This document shows, piece after piece, positions 24,390 through 33,430 of a stretch of DNA of 47,742 nucleotides; position 1 is the first letter of the stretch; every line of letters starts with the position of its first letter. This stretch comes from Vicinamibacteria bacterium. GTDB lineage: Bacteria; Acidobacteriota; Vicinamibacteria; Fen-336. The notes beneath the pieces are model-generated. The model was not told where the DNA came from and made no database searches. It saw nothing but the letters and a program-made list of their open reading frames with translations. Location: NCBI GenBank assembly GCA_023701125.1, contig JAMPXO010000028.1, positions 1 through 47,742 of the forward strand. Direction: 5' to 3'. Both the position numbers and the translations under genes were made by a program.

Positions 24390-25723
24390 GAGACGGGCAG
24401 CCGCAGGCGGGCGACGCAGCCCGCGCGGTCCTTGCGGTTCTCGAGCGTCAGCGTGCCCTCGTGGGCCTCGGCGATCTGGCGGCACAAGACGAGGCCGATG
24501 CCCGAGCCCTGCGGCTTGGTGGTGAAGAAGGGCACGAACAGGTTGGCCGAGGGCGGCAGGCCCGGGCCTTCGTCCTCGACGAAGACCTCGAGCAGCCGCG
24601 AGCCGGGCAGCAGCCGCCAGCCGAGCCGGACGTGACCCGCGGTCTCCGCGACCGCGTCGACCGCGTTGCGCACGACGTTGATCAGCAACTGCTCGAGCTG
24701 GTCGGAGTCGGCGCGGATCGTCAGCTCCGGGCCCGCCACCAGCTCGACCTTCGCCCGCGTCTCGAGCCCCGCGACGCGGCGCAGCAGCGCGCTCAGCTCC
24801 AGCGGCTGCAACTGCGGCGCGGGCAGCCGCGCCAGCCGCGCGTAGGCGTCCATGAAGCGGGCCAGCGACTCGGCGCGTGCGCGGATCACGGCCAGCCCGC
24901 GCTTCGCGTCCTCCTCCCAGTCGTCGGCGCGGACGGGGCGCGACAGCAACGTCTCCAGGCTGCCGGCGATCGACTTGATCGGCGCCAGCGAGTTGTTCAA
25001 CTCGTGGCCCAGCACCCGAATCAGCCGCTGCCATGCCTGGCGCTCCTCGTCGCGCAGCGCGCGGGAGACGTTGGTGAGCACCAGCAACTGGTGGGGCCGG
25101 CCGCCCTCGCGGAAGCTGGTGCGGCGGATCTCGAAGCGGCCGGAGGCGCCGGGGAACGTGCGCTCGAGCACGATCGGCGTCTTCTCGATCAGCGCCTCCG
25201 ACAGCCCCAGCTCGGCGGCGGTGTGGCCGAGCAGGCGCTCCGCGGGTCGCGCCAGGATCCGCTCGCCGGCCTTGTTGACCAGCTTCAGCCGCTGCTCCTC
25301 GTCGAAGGTGAAGACCGCGACCTCGATCTCCTCCATGACCTTGCGCAGCAGCGCGGTCGCCTCCAGCGCGCCGAGCCGCTCCTCGCGCAGGGTGTCGGCG
25401 AGCAGGTTCAGCTCCAGCATCACCTGCGACAACGCGTCGTCGCCGCGCGAGCCGCGAGCGCGGAAGCTGAAGTCCTCTTCGCGCAGCGCGGCGAGCAGGT
25501 TGGACAACGTCTGCAAAGGGTGGGTGACCGCGCCGCGGGCGGCGCTGGCGAACGCCCACCACGCGCCGACGACGAGCAGGCCCAGCGTCCACTGCAGCCG
25601 CGACGAGTAGTCGCCGAAGAACAGCAGGCCCAGCGCCACGGCCACCGCCGGCGCGCCGCACAGCAGCGCCAGCAGCAGCACTCGCCGCTCGTGGTTCAGG
25701 AACCGGCGGCGACCCCGGGCCAC
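24386..25723 (-). CDS. Sensor histidine kinase of NtrB/NtrY type
   Basis: 445 residues. Two N-terminal helices (about 16-36 and 46-62) enclose a very short periplasmic loop, then a HAMP-like linker (about 65-118), a PAS domain (about 125-222), the phosphoacceptor H240 in RVLGHELNNSLAPIK and a HATPase domain with NVVRNAVDA, EDEGPGLP and GSGIGLVL. The near absence of a periplasmic domain suggests sensing within the membrane or through partner permeases. GTG at 25723 is 9 bases after the stop of the cognate NtrC-type regulator. It would phosphorylate D56 of that regulator. Confidence 0.92.
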   Translation of the reverse strand: MARGRRRFLNHERRVLLLALLCGAPAVAVALGLLFFGDYSSRLQWTLGLLVVGAWWAFASAARGAVTHPLQTLSNLLAALREEDFSFRARGSRGDDALSQVMLELNLLADTLREERLGALEATALLRKVMEEIEVAVFTFDEEQRLKLVNKAGERILARPAERLLGHTAAELGLSEALIEKTPIVLERTFPGASGRFEIRRTSFREGGRPHQLLVLTNVSRALRDEERQAWQRLIRVLGHELNNSLAPIKSIAGSLETLLSRPVRADDWEEDAKRGLAVIRARAESLARFMDAYARLARLPAPQLQPLELSALLRRVAGLETRAKVELVAGPELTIRADSDQLEQLLINVVRNAVDAVAETAGHVRLGWRLLPGSRLLEVFVEDEGPGLPPSANLFVPFFTTKPQGSGIGLVLCRQIAEAHEGTLTLENRKDRAGCVARLRLPVS

Positions 25724-25732
25724 GATCGGCGG

Positions 25733-27094
<1,362 letters not shown>

Positions 27095-27131
27095 GTCCCT
27101 CGGGGTCGTCGGGTCCGCCGGCATTATCGGT

Positions 27132-29570
27132 TCACTCGGCGGCCAGTGCTTCGGCCGGGTCGACCCGGCTCGCCCGCAGCGCCGGGGGCAGGCAGGCGGC
27201 CACCGCGGCCGCGAGCAGCAGGCCGGCCGCCAGCGCGAAGATCGCGGGGTCGGCGGCGCTGACCTCGAACAGCAGCGAGCGCACCAGCCGCGCCAGCACC
27301 GCAGCCGCGGCGAGTCCGGCGAGCACCCCGGCCGCCACTGGCGCGAGGCCGTCGCGCAGCACGAGCCCCAGCACGTCGGCGCGGCCGGCGCCGAGCGCCA
27401 GCCGCACGGCCAGCTCCCGCCGCCGCTCGGCCACGCTCCAGCCGACGACGCCGAAGATGCCGAGCGCCGCCAGCAGCAGCGCCAGCACCGCGAATCCGCC
27501 CGTGGCCTGGCTTCGGAAGCGGGCGCCGCCCTGGGCGTCGGCCACCAGCGCGCGCAGCGGCGCGACGTCGGTCACCGGTTGCAGCGGGTCGAGCGCGGCC
27601 ACAGCGGCCCGCAGTCGCGTGGCCAGCGCCTCGTGCGTCGCTTCGTCGCGGCCGCGGACGACGACGAACTGGACCGGAAAGGGCGACTGCTCGACCGGCA
27701 CGTAGAGGTCGAGTCGCACATCGGCGAGGCCGCGGTAGCGGCCGTCGGCCACCACGCCGATCACCTCGCTGAAGCGGAACGAGCCGTCCGGCGCCTTGCT
27801 GCCGACCGTCGCCAACCGCTGGCCGATCGCGTCCTGGCCAGGCCACAGCATGCGCGCCAGTCGTTCGCCCACGATCGCGACCAACGCGCCGTCCGCGCCG
27901 TCCCGCTCGCCGAAGTCGCGGCCGGCGCGCGGCGACAGGCCCATCGCCGGCAGGTAGCCGGGCGTCACCGGCATGTAGTTCACGATCGGGTTCTGCTGCG
28001 CCGCGGCTTCCGGCTGACCGGGCAGCAGGTACCAGCCGTCGATCCCGATCGGGCCCAGTTCGAGCGGTCGCAACAGCGTGGAGCCCGCGGCCGTGACGCC
28101 GGGCGCCGCGCGTAGCTGCGCCAGCAACTGGTGGTGGAAGCGCCGTCGGTCCTCGGGCTTCGGATGGCGCCATTCGTCCGGGCCGACGCGGGCGGTGAGC
28201 GCCTGGTCGGGACGGTAACCGAGCTCCTGCGCGGACAGGCGCAGGAAGCTCCTGACGACCAGGCCGGCAAGCGCCAGCACGACCACGGCGAAGGCCGCCT
28301 CGAGCCCGACCAGCACGCGCCGCGCCCGCACAGCCCGGGCCTCGGACGAGCTGCCGCGCGACTGCCCGCGCAGGCCGTCGACCGGGGCCTCGCGGGTCGC
28401 AGAGAGCGCGGGCCACAGTCCCGCGAGCAGGGCACTCGCGAAGGCCAGCGCCACCGCGAAAGCGGAGACGCGGCCGTCGATCGTGGCGCTGGCGAGGCCG
28501 GGCACGTCGACCGGGGCGAGGCCGATCAGCGCCGTCAGCGACAGGTGGGCGAGCCCCAGGCCGAGGCCCGTGCCGAGCGCGGCGACGACCAGCGTCTCGC
28601 ACAAGAGCAGACGCACGAGGCGGGCGCGGCTGGCGCCGAGCGCGGTGCGCACGACCAGCTCCCGGCGCCGGGCGAGGCCGTGGGCGACGAGCAGGCTGGC
28701 CACGTTCGAGCACGCGATCAGCAGTACCAGCGCCACCGCCGCGGCCAGCAGGCCGAGCGCCGGCCCGGCGTCGCCGACGAGGTGGTCGCGCAGCGGGGTG
28801 ACGACGGCGCTGCGCTTCTCCGTGCCACCACCGGTCGCGAGCGCGGCCTGGCGCGCGACCAGGCCGTCGAGTTCGGCGTCGGCGGCTTCGACCGTCGCCC
28901 CGGGCGCGAGCCGGGCGACGAGATGCAGCCAGCCCGTCGTACGCGCCTCGAGATACGCCGGTTGGGCGGGCACCAGCGGCGTCCACAGCTCCGCGCCTTT
29001 CGGGTACTCGAAGTCCGCGGGTGCGATGCCGATCACGCGGTAGCTCTCGCCGGAAAGCTCGACGCTGCGCCCGACCAGCCTCGGGTCGGCACCGAAGTGG
29101 TGGCGCCACGCGGCATCGGCGAGCACCAGCGTGCGCTCGGCGCCCGCGCGGTCGTGCCCGGGTTCGAAAGCCTTGCCCAACGCGGGCCGCACGCCCAGAA
29201 CGTCGAAGAAGCCGTGGCTGACCGCCGCGCCCTCGAGTCGCACGGGGCCGGACGCCGTCGCCAGCGTCAACGCCTCGGACAGCGTGTTGGGCATCGCGGC
29301 GACGGCGGCCAGCGTCTTCGCGTCGCGCGCGAGGTCGAGGTAGTCGGGGTAGCTGACCGGGCGCTGGGTCGCGCCGCGCTGGTCGTCCGTCTCGGTGACG
29401 AACACCAGTCGTCCTTCTTCGGCGAACGGCAGCGGCCGCAGCAGCACCGCGTCGACCGCGGCGAACAGCGCGCTGCCGAGGCCGATGCCGAGGGCCAGGG
29501 CCGACACTGCAAGCGCGCTGGTCGCGCCCGCGCGCCGCAAACGGCGCAGGCCGTGAGCGAGGTCCCGCAA
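27132..29570 (-). CDS. MacB/FtsX-type ABC permease (ADOP class)
   Basis: 812 residues from TTG at 29570, just after the ATPase stop. Layout: N-terminal helix (about residues 15-40), large MacB-type periplasmic domain, a set of three FtsX helices beginning near LGLLAAAVALVLLIACSNVAS, a second periplasmic domain and a last set of three helices. This duplicated architecture is that of acidobacterial duplicated orphan permeases. The protein probably couples ATP hydrolysis in the cytoplasm to movements of periplasmic domains, for export or lipoprotein handling. It pairs with the ATPase encoded directly upstream. Confidence 0.88.
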   Translation of the reverse strand: MRDLAHGLRRLRRAGATSALAVSALALGIGLGSALFAAVDAVLLRPLPFAEEGRLVFVTETDDQRGATQRPVSYPDYLDLARDAKTLAAVAAMPNTLSEALTLATASGPVRLEGAAVSHGFFDVLGVRPALGKAFEPGHDRAGAERTLVLADAAWRHHFGADPRLVGRSVELSGESYRVIGIAPADFEYPKGAELWTPLVPAQPAYLEARTTGWLHLVARLAPGATVEAADAELDGLVARQAALATGGGTEKRSAVVTPLRDHLVGDAGPALGLLAAAVALVLLIACSNVASLLVAHGLARRRELVVRTALGASRARLVRLLLCETLVVAALGTGLGLGLAHLSLTALIGLAPVDVPGLASATIDGRVSAFAVALAFASALLAGLWPALSATREAPVDGLRGQSRGSSSEARAVRARRVLVGLEAAFAVVVLALAGLVVRSFLRLSAQELGYRPDQALTARVGPDEWRHPKPEDRRRFHHQLLAQLRAAPGVTAAGSTLLRPLELGPIGIDGWYLLPGQPEAAAQQNPIVNYMPVTPGYLPAMGLSPRAGRDFGERDGADGALVAIVGERLARMLWPGQDAIGQRLATVGSKAPDGSFRFSEVIGVVADGRYRGLADVRLDLYVPVEQSPFPVQFVVVRGRDEATHEALATRLRAAVAALDPLQPVTDVAPLRALVADAQGGARFRSQATGGFAVLALLLAALGIFGVVGWSVAERRRELAVRLALGAGRADVLGLVLRDGLAPVAAGVLAGLAAAAVLARLVRSLLFEVSAADPAIFALAAGLLLAAAVAACLPPALRASRVDPAEALAAE

Positions 29571-29572
29571 CG

Positions 29573-30232
<660 letters not shown>

Positions 30233-30240
30233 GGCCACAG

Positions 30241-30260
30241 CCTATCCAAGAGCGATGCCA
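30241..30260 (-). promoter_or_regulatory. Sigma-54-like -24/-12 promoter, ATPase-permease-regulator operon
   Basis: On the minus strand TGGCATCGCTCTTGGA (30260 to 30245) has GG, 10 bases, GG in place of the consensus GG-N10-GC. Predicted start is about 30234, two bases before the ATG at 30232. The TTGGATAGG end is identical to that of the promoter before the Fis-type gene. Confidence 0.55.
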
Positions 30261-30317
30261 CGGGCACCTGATCACGCGCGCCCGTGCCCCCGTAGGGGAT
30301 TCGAGCGTCGGAGGGCC

Positions 30318-30332
30318 GTCCGCTCGCGGGAC
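30318..30332. promoter_or_regulatory. Dyad UAS1, candidate activator site
   Basis: GTCCGCTCGCGGGAC, an imperfect 15-bp dyad (GTCC-N7-GGAC) centred about 91 bases upstream of the predicted sigma-54 start at 30234. Confidence 0.5.
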
Positions 30333-30336
30333 GACC

Positions 30337-30351
30337 GTCCGTTCGTGGGAC
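30337..30351. promoter_or_regulatory. Dyad UAS2, candidate activator site
   Basis: GTCCGTTCGTGGGAC, same pattern as UAS1, centre-to-centre distance 19 bases, about 110 bases upstream of the predicted start. Confidence 0.5.
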
Positions 30352-30418
30352 GCGCCTATCCGCCCCCGGAACGGCTCGGCCGGGCGACGGAGGGGGCGGT
30401 GGCGCGGAAAGGGGCGGA

Positions 30419-30676
30419 CTAGTAGGCGGTCGAGTAGGTGGCCCGGACCGGCGCGTAGGCGGGCGGCGCCATCACGGTGGCCGGCAGCTCTTCGCGGCGC
30501 TGGATCAGGCCGAGGCGCTTCATCTTCTCGTGCAGCGTGGTCGGCAGCACGCCCAGGATCTTCGCGGCGCGGCGCTGGTTGCCGCCGCTCGCGGTGAGCG
30601 CCGAGAGGATCAGGTCCCGCTCGTACTCCGACATCAGCTCCTTGAGGCCCTTGCGCTCCTGGTTCGTGCCGATCAT
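30419..30676 (-). CDS. Small Fis-type DNA-binding protein
   Basis: 85 residues. A helical N-terminal part (ELMSEYERDLILSALTASGG) runs into a helix-turn-helix at about 33-57 (NQRRAAKILGVLPTTLHEKM), the HTH_8 fold found at the C-terminus of NtrC-family activators and in Fis. There is no receiver or AAA+ domain; a short tail rich in Pro, Ala and Tyr follows. GGGAG precedes the ATG at 30676 by 7 bases, so this transcript has a real leader (about 45 bases from the sigma-54-like start). Standing between two sigma-54 units with its own sigma-54-like promoter, it may modulate the same dyads. That role is inferred. Confidence 0.8.
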   Translation of the reverse strand: MIGTNQERKGLKELMSEYERDLILSALTASGGNQRRAAKILGVLPTTLHEKMKRLGLIQRREELPATVMAPPAYAPVRATYSTAY

Positions 30677-30727
30677 TTTGTTCTCCCGGTCTTCACGAGG
30701 TGCCCCCGCACCCCGATCGACAGGGTT

Positions 30728-30747
30728 CCTATCCAAGTCGCGTGCCG
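30728..30747 (-). promoter_or_regulatory. Sigma-54-like -24/-12 promoter of the Fis-type gene
   Basis: CGGCACGCGACTTGGA (30747 to 30732) on the minus strand, with GG-N10-GG spacing and predicted start near 30721. It matches the macA-side promoter at .GGCACG.GACTTG. Confidence 0.55.
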
Positions 30748-30824
30748 ACTCCCTGGATACGCACGATCGCCACGACTGGTGCGGGTTTGCGCGCCAGGAG
30801 CCGAGGTCGGACCGGGACCGCGCT

Positions 30825-30838
30825 GTCCGCTGGCGGAC
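30825..30838. promoter_or_regulatory. Dyad UAS3, candidate activator site
   Basis: GTCCGCTGGCGGAC, a perfect 14-bp palindrome centred about 111 bases upstream of the predicted start of the Fis-type gene. Confidence 0.5.
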
Positions 30839-30845
30839 GCCCGGT

Positions 30846-30860
30846 GTCCGGAGGCCGGAC
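30846..30860. promoter_or_regulatory. Dyad UAS4, candidate activator site
   Basis: GTCCGGAGGCCGGAC, a perfect dyad except for the central bases, 21-22 bases from UAS3 and about 132 bases upstream of the predicted start. Confidence 0.5.
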
Positions 30861-30901
30861 CTCGTTCACATTCCTTGACCATCGGGTTCCTACGGACGCG
30901 G

Positions 30902-30920
30902 CTCCGCCCCCAAAGCCCCG
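30902..30920 (-). repeat. Second copy of the 19-base repeat core
   Basis: CGGGGCTTTGGGGGCGGAG on the minus strand differs by one base from 4603-4621. It overlaps one arm of the terminator downstream of the TonB receptor gene. Confidence 0.4.
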
Positions 30921-30942
30921 GTCGGGTTCCCGTCCCGGGGCT
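30911..30942 (-). terminator. Terminator hairpin after the TonB receptor gene
   Basis: AGCCCCGG (30914-30921) and CCGGGGCT (30935-30942) form an 8-bp stem directly behind the stop codon. Only TTT follows on the minus strand, so it is a weak intrinsic terminator. Confidence 0.55.
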
Positions 30943-33264
30943 TCAGAAGACGAGCGTTGCTCCCGCCACCACGGCCCGCGTGGCCTGCGGGTAGAAGTAG
31001 CGCACGCCGGTCAGCGTCTCGCCGCCACCGCCGTCGCGGGCGAGGTAGGGGTAGCTGTAGCCCGATGGCCAGATCCGGTCGTCGTCGAGCAGGTTGGTGA
31101 CGTCGAGTGCGAGCCGCACCCGGCCGCCGGCCAGCGGGTAGCGCGCCGAAAAGTCCATCGTGAAGTGGCTGGGCACCTCGGTGACGGCGCTCGAGGTGTT
31201 GTCGAGGAACGCGCGCGACACCCAGCGCCCGCGCAGCCGCAGCTGCGTGCCATCCTTCGGCAGCCACTCGATCGACTGGTCCAGCACGACCGCCGGGGTC
31301 AGCAGTGGCTCGGTGTCGGCGAAGACCCGCGCCGTGGAGTCCGTCCAGTTGCCGGCCTCGTCGTAGACGTCGAGGACCTGGGTCCAGGAGCCGATCCGGT
31401 TCCAGGAGAGCGCCGCCAGCGAGCGCAACCGCAGCACGCGCGCGGGCCGGAACGTGGCGTCGACCTCGAGCCCGCGGCGGAAGCTCTGGTCGACGTTGGT
31501 GCGGATCGGGAAGCCGACCAGCGACAGTTCGCCCGTCTGCGCGATCTCGTCGCGGAACTCCATCGCGTACAGGTTGGCGGAGACCGACAGCCGCGGGCTC
31601 GACCAGGCCACGCCGGCCTCCAGATCCCACACCCGCTCCGGGCGCACCGCCTGCGTGTCGTAGGCGATCGACGGGTTGTCCTCGCCGGCGAACAGGTCGT
31701 TGCGGGTGGGCTCGCGGGTGGCGCGGGCGGCGGACGCGTACACCGTCAGCCCCGCGCGCGGTTCGAAGCGTCCGCCCATGCGGGCGTTGAAGAACGTCCA
31801 CGACACCGGCTCGATCGCCTGCGTACCTTCGTAGGAGAAGCGGGCGTGGCGCAGTTGCACGTCGCCGTGGGCTTGGCCGCGGCCGCGCGTCAGGGTGGCC
31901 TTGGCGAACGCGTTGCCCTCGCGCTTGAAGCCGGTGTTGGTGTAGAGCGCGGTGCCGCCCTGCTCGTTCGCGAAGTGCTCGCGGCGGAAGTCGCTGCCGT
32001 GTAGCCCGCCGTGGAGTGCCAGGCCCGGCGTCTCGTGATTGACCGTGAGCGTGGCGGCCAGCGCGTGGCCGTCGATGCCGATGTCGAGCAGCGTGTCCTT
32101 CGCGGCGGGGTCCGACCACAACGTCAGCGCGCCCTGGGCGCCCGAGTAATAGGCCTGGGCGTTGATCGAGCCGCCCTGGCCGAAGCCGGTCGTGTACTGG
32201 AGTTGGGCCAGGTCCTGGCCGAAGTCGTCCTTCTCCTCGGGCTGCATCACGTTGACGCGCGGGTTCTCGAGCAGCGCCGCTTCGTCGGGCGCGTAGTACG
32301 ACAGCTCCGAGCGCTCGCGGCCGCTGAAGCCCGAGAAGCGCAGCAGCGAGCGCGTGCCCTGGCGGGCCGTGTTCCAGAACAGCGAGCGCTGCACGATGCC
32401 GGAGTGGTCGCGGTAGCCGTCGGCTTCGCCGTAGGAGAAGCGGCCGCTGGCGCGCAGGCCGCCGGGCAGATCCCCGCTGTGGGCCGACAGTGCGCCGCGA
32501 GCGACGCCGAAGCTGCCGCCCGCCGCCTGCGCCTCGCCGCCGGCCTGGTCGGCGAGCCGGGTGGAGACGAAGCCGATCGCACCGCCAAAGGCCGGCGCGC
32601 CGACTGTCGAGGCGGCCACGCCGCGCTGGACCTGGGCCGAGTCGATCGCGCCCATGATGTCGGCGACGTTGGCGAAGAAGAAGGCCGACTCCTCGGGGTC
32701 GTTGAGCGGCACGCCGTCGAACGTGAAGTTGATCCGGCTCTGGCCGACGCCGCGCACGCTCAGGTACGAGTAGCCGCTGCCGCCGACGCCGGCCTCGGAG
32801 TACGCGGTCAGGCCGGGCACCGCCTGCTGCAGCGCCAGCGGCAGGTCCTGGCCGAAGCCGATCTCGGCGAGATCCGCGGCGTCGAGCTCGGTGCGGGTGA
32901 TCGGGGCCGCGTCCGCGGCGCGCAGCGCGCGCACCACGGTCTCCTCGGCGATCCCCGCGGGGGAGAGGGACAGCACGATATCCCGCGCCCCGGCCGCGAC
33001 GCCCGCGCGCTCGGCGCGGGCGAAGCCGGGGAAGCTCGCGCGCAGCGTGTGCCTGCCGGCGGGCAGGGCGAGCGTGAAGCGGCCCTCGGCATCCGCGTCC
33101 ACGCGCTGGCCGGTCTCGACGGCTTCGACGCGGGCGCCGGGCAGCCGCGCGCCGGAGACGTCCTCGACGTGGCCCGAAACGGCCGCATCGGCCGCGAACG
33201 CCGCGGGCGCGAGCCCCGCACACAGGATCAACGACAGCAAACGACTCGTCAGGGTCTCGGGCAT
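30943..33264 (-). CDS. TonB-dependent outer membrane receptor, probably for thiamine
   Basis: 773 residues. A signal peptide (1-24, ending PAAFA) is followed by a carboxypeptidase-regulatory-like domain (about 27-100), a plug domain (about 115-225; QDLPLALQQAVPGL and YSYLSVRGVGQSRINFTFDG) and a beta-barrel that ends in the terminal phenylalanine typical of outer membrane proteins. It imports a ligand using TonB energy. A TPP riboswitch in the leader indicates thiamine or a precursor as substrate; related TPP-controlled TonB receptors are known in other phyla. The ATG at 33264 has GAGG 7 bases upstream. The gene is enclosed by terminator hairpins, so it is its own transcription unit inside the transport island. 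Confidence 0.9.
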   Translation of the reverse strand: MPETLTSRLLSLILCAGLAPAAFAADAAVSGHVEDVSGARLPGARVEAVETGQRVDADAEGRFTLALPAGRHTLRASFPGFARAERAGVAAGARDIVLSLSPAGIAEETVVRALRAADAAPITRTELDAADLAEIGFGQDLPLALQQAVPGLTAYSEAGVGGSGYSYLSVRGVGQSRINFTFDGVPLNDPEESAFFFANVADIMGAIDSAQVQRGVAASTVGAPAFGGAIGFVSTRLADQAGGEAQAAGGSFGVARGALSAHSGDLPGGLRASGRFSYGEADGYRDHSGIVQRSLFWNTARQGTRSLLRFSGFSGRERSELSYYAPDEAALLENPRVNVMQPEEKDDFGQDLAQLQYTTGFGQGGSINAQAYYSGAQGALTLWSDPAAKDTLLDIGIDGHALAATLTVNHETPGLALHGGLHGSDFRREHFANEQGGTALYTNTGFKREGNAFAKATLTRGRGQAHGDVQLRHARFSYEGTQAIEPVSWTFFNARMGGRFEPRAGLTVYASAARATREPTRNDLFAGEDNPSIAYDTQAVRPERVWDLEAGVAWSSPRLSVSANLYAMEFRDEIAQTGELSLVGFPIRTNVDQSFRRGLEVDATFRPARVLRLRSLAALSWNRIGSWTQVLDVYDEAGNWTDSTARVFADTEPLLTPAVVLDQSIEWLPKDGTQLRLRGRWVSRAFLDNTSSAVTEVPSHFTMDFSARYPLAGGRVRLALDVTNLLDDDRIWPSGYSYPYLARDGGGGETLTGVRYFYPQATRAVVAGATLVF

Positions 33265-33270
33265 CGCGCT

Positions 33271-33293
33271 ACCTCGTTCAAAGAGGCCGCGCC
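33271..33293 (-). promoter_or_regulatory. Ribosome-site-sequestering hairpin of the riboswitch
   Basis: On the minus strand CCTC (33286 to 33283) can pair with the Shine-Dalgarno GAGG (33275 to 33272) around a TTTGAAC loop, and GCGC on one side pairs with GCGC before the ATG. This is a plausible translational expression platform. Confidence 0.5.
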
Positions 33294-33305
33294 ATCAGGG
33301 TCCAC

Positions 33306-33386
33306 GCCTTCCCTCCGCCGGTCTCAACCGGGTCAGGTTCAAAGGGTGTGATCTCAGGCCGTTCTTCGGCCACCCCTAGGCAACGA
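33306..33386 (-). ncRNA. TPP (thiamine pyrophosphate) riboswitch
   Basis: The minus strand shows the conserved THI-box blocks in order: CCTAGGGGTGGCC, then GGCCTGAGATCACACCC (containing the CTGAGA pyrimidine-sensing bulge), TTTGAACCTGACCCGGTT, GAGACCGGCGGAGGGAAGG. These correspond to the GGGGTGC, CTGAGA, ACCCTT, GAACCTGA and GCGNAGGGAA elements of the family. It lies about 40 bases before the start codon of the TonB receptor. Binding of TPP would lower expression of that receptor. Confidence 0.93.
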
Positions 33387-33398
33387 CTTCTCTAGCTT

Positions 33399-33418
33399 GC
33401 CGGCCTTCGGCCGCCGGC
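33399..33418 (-). terminator. Hairpin after the third tandem permease gene
   Basis: GCCGGCGGCCGAAGGCCGGC-type inverted repeat between the stop at 33431 and the riboswitch. No T-run follows, so termination strength is uncertain. Confidence 0.45.
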
Positions 33419-33430
33419 GTCAAGCCACGT

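Noticed and set aside
30316-30353. Two near-identical 18-base units considered as a CRISPR-like or tandem repeat
   Set aside because: There are only two copies and no spacers. The same dyad recurs at the other two sigma-54 promoters, so operator sites explain it better.
30781-30795. Plus-strand GGTGCGGGTTTGC as a fourth sigma-54 promoter
   Set aside because: The distance between the GG and GC elements is one base too short, and no gene follows on that strand.
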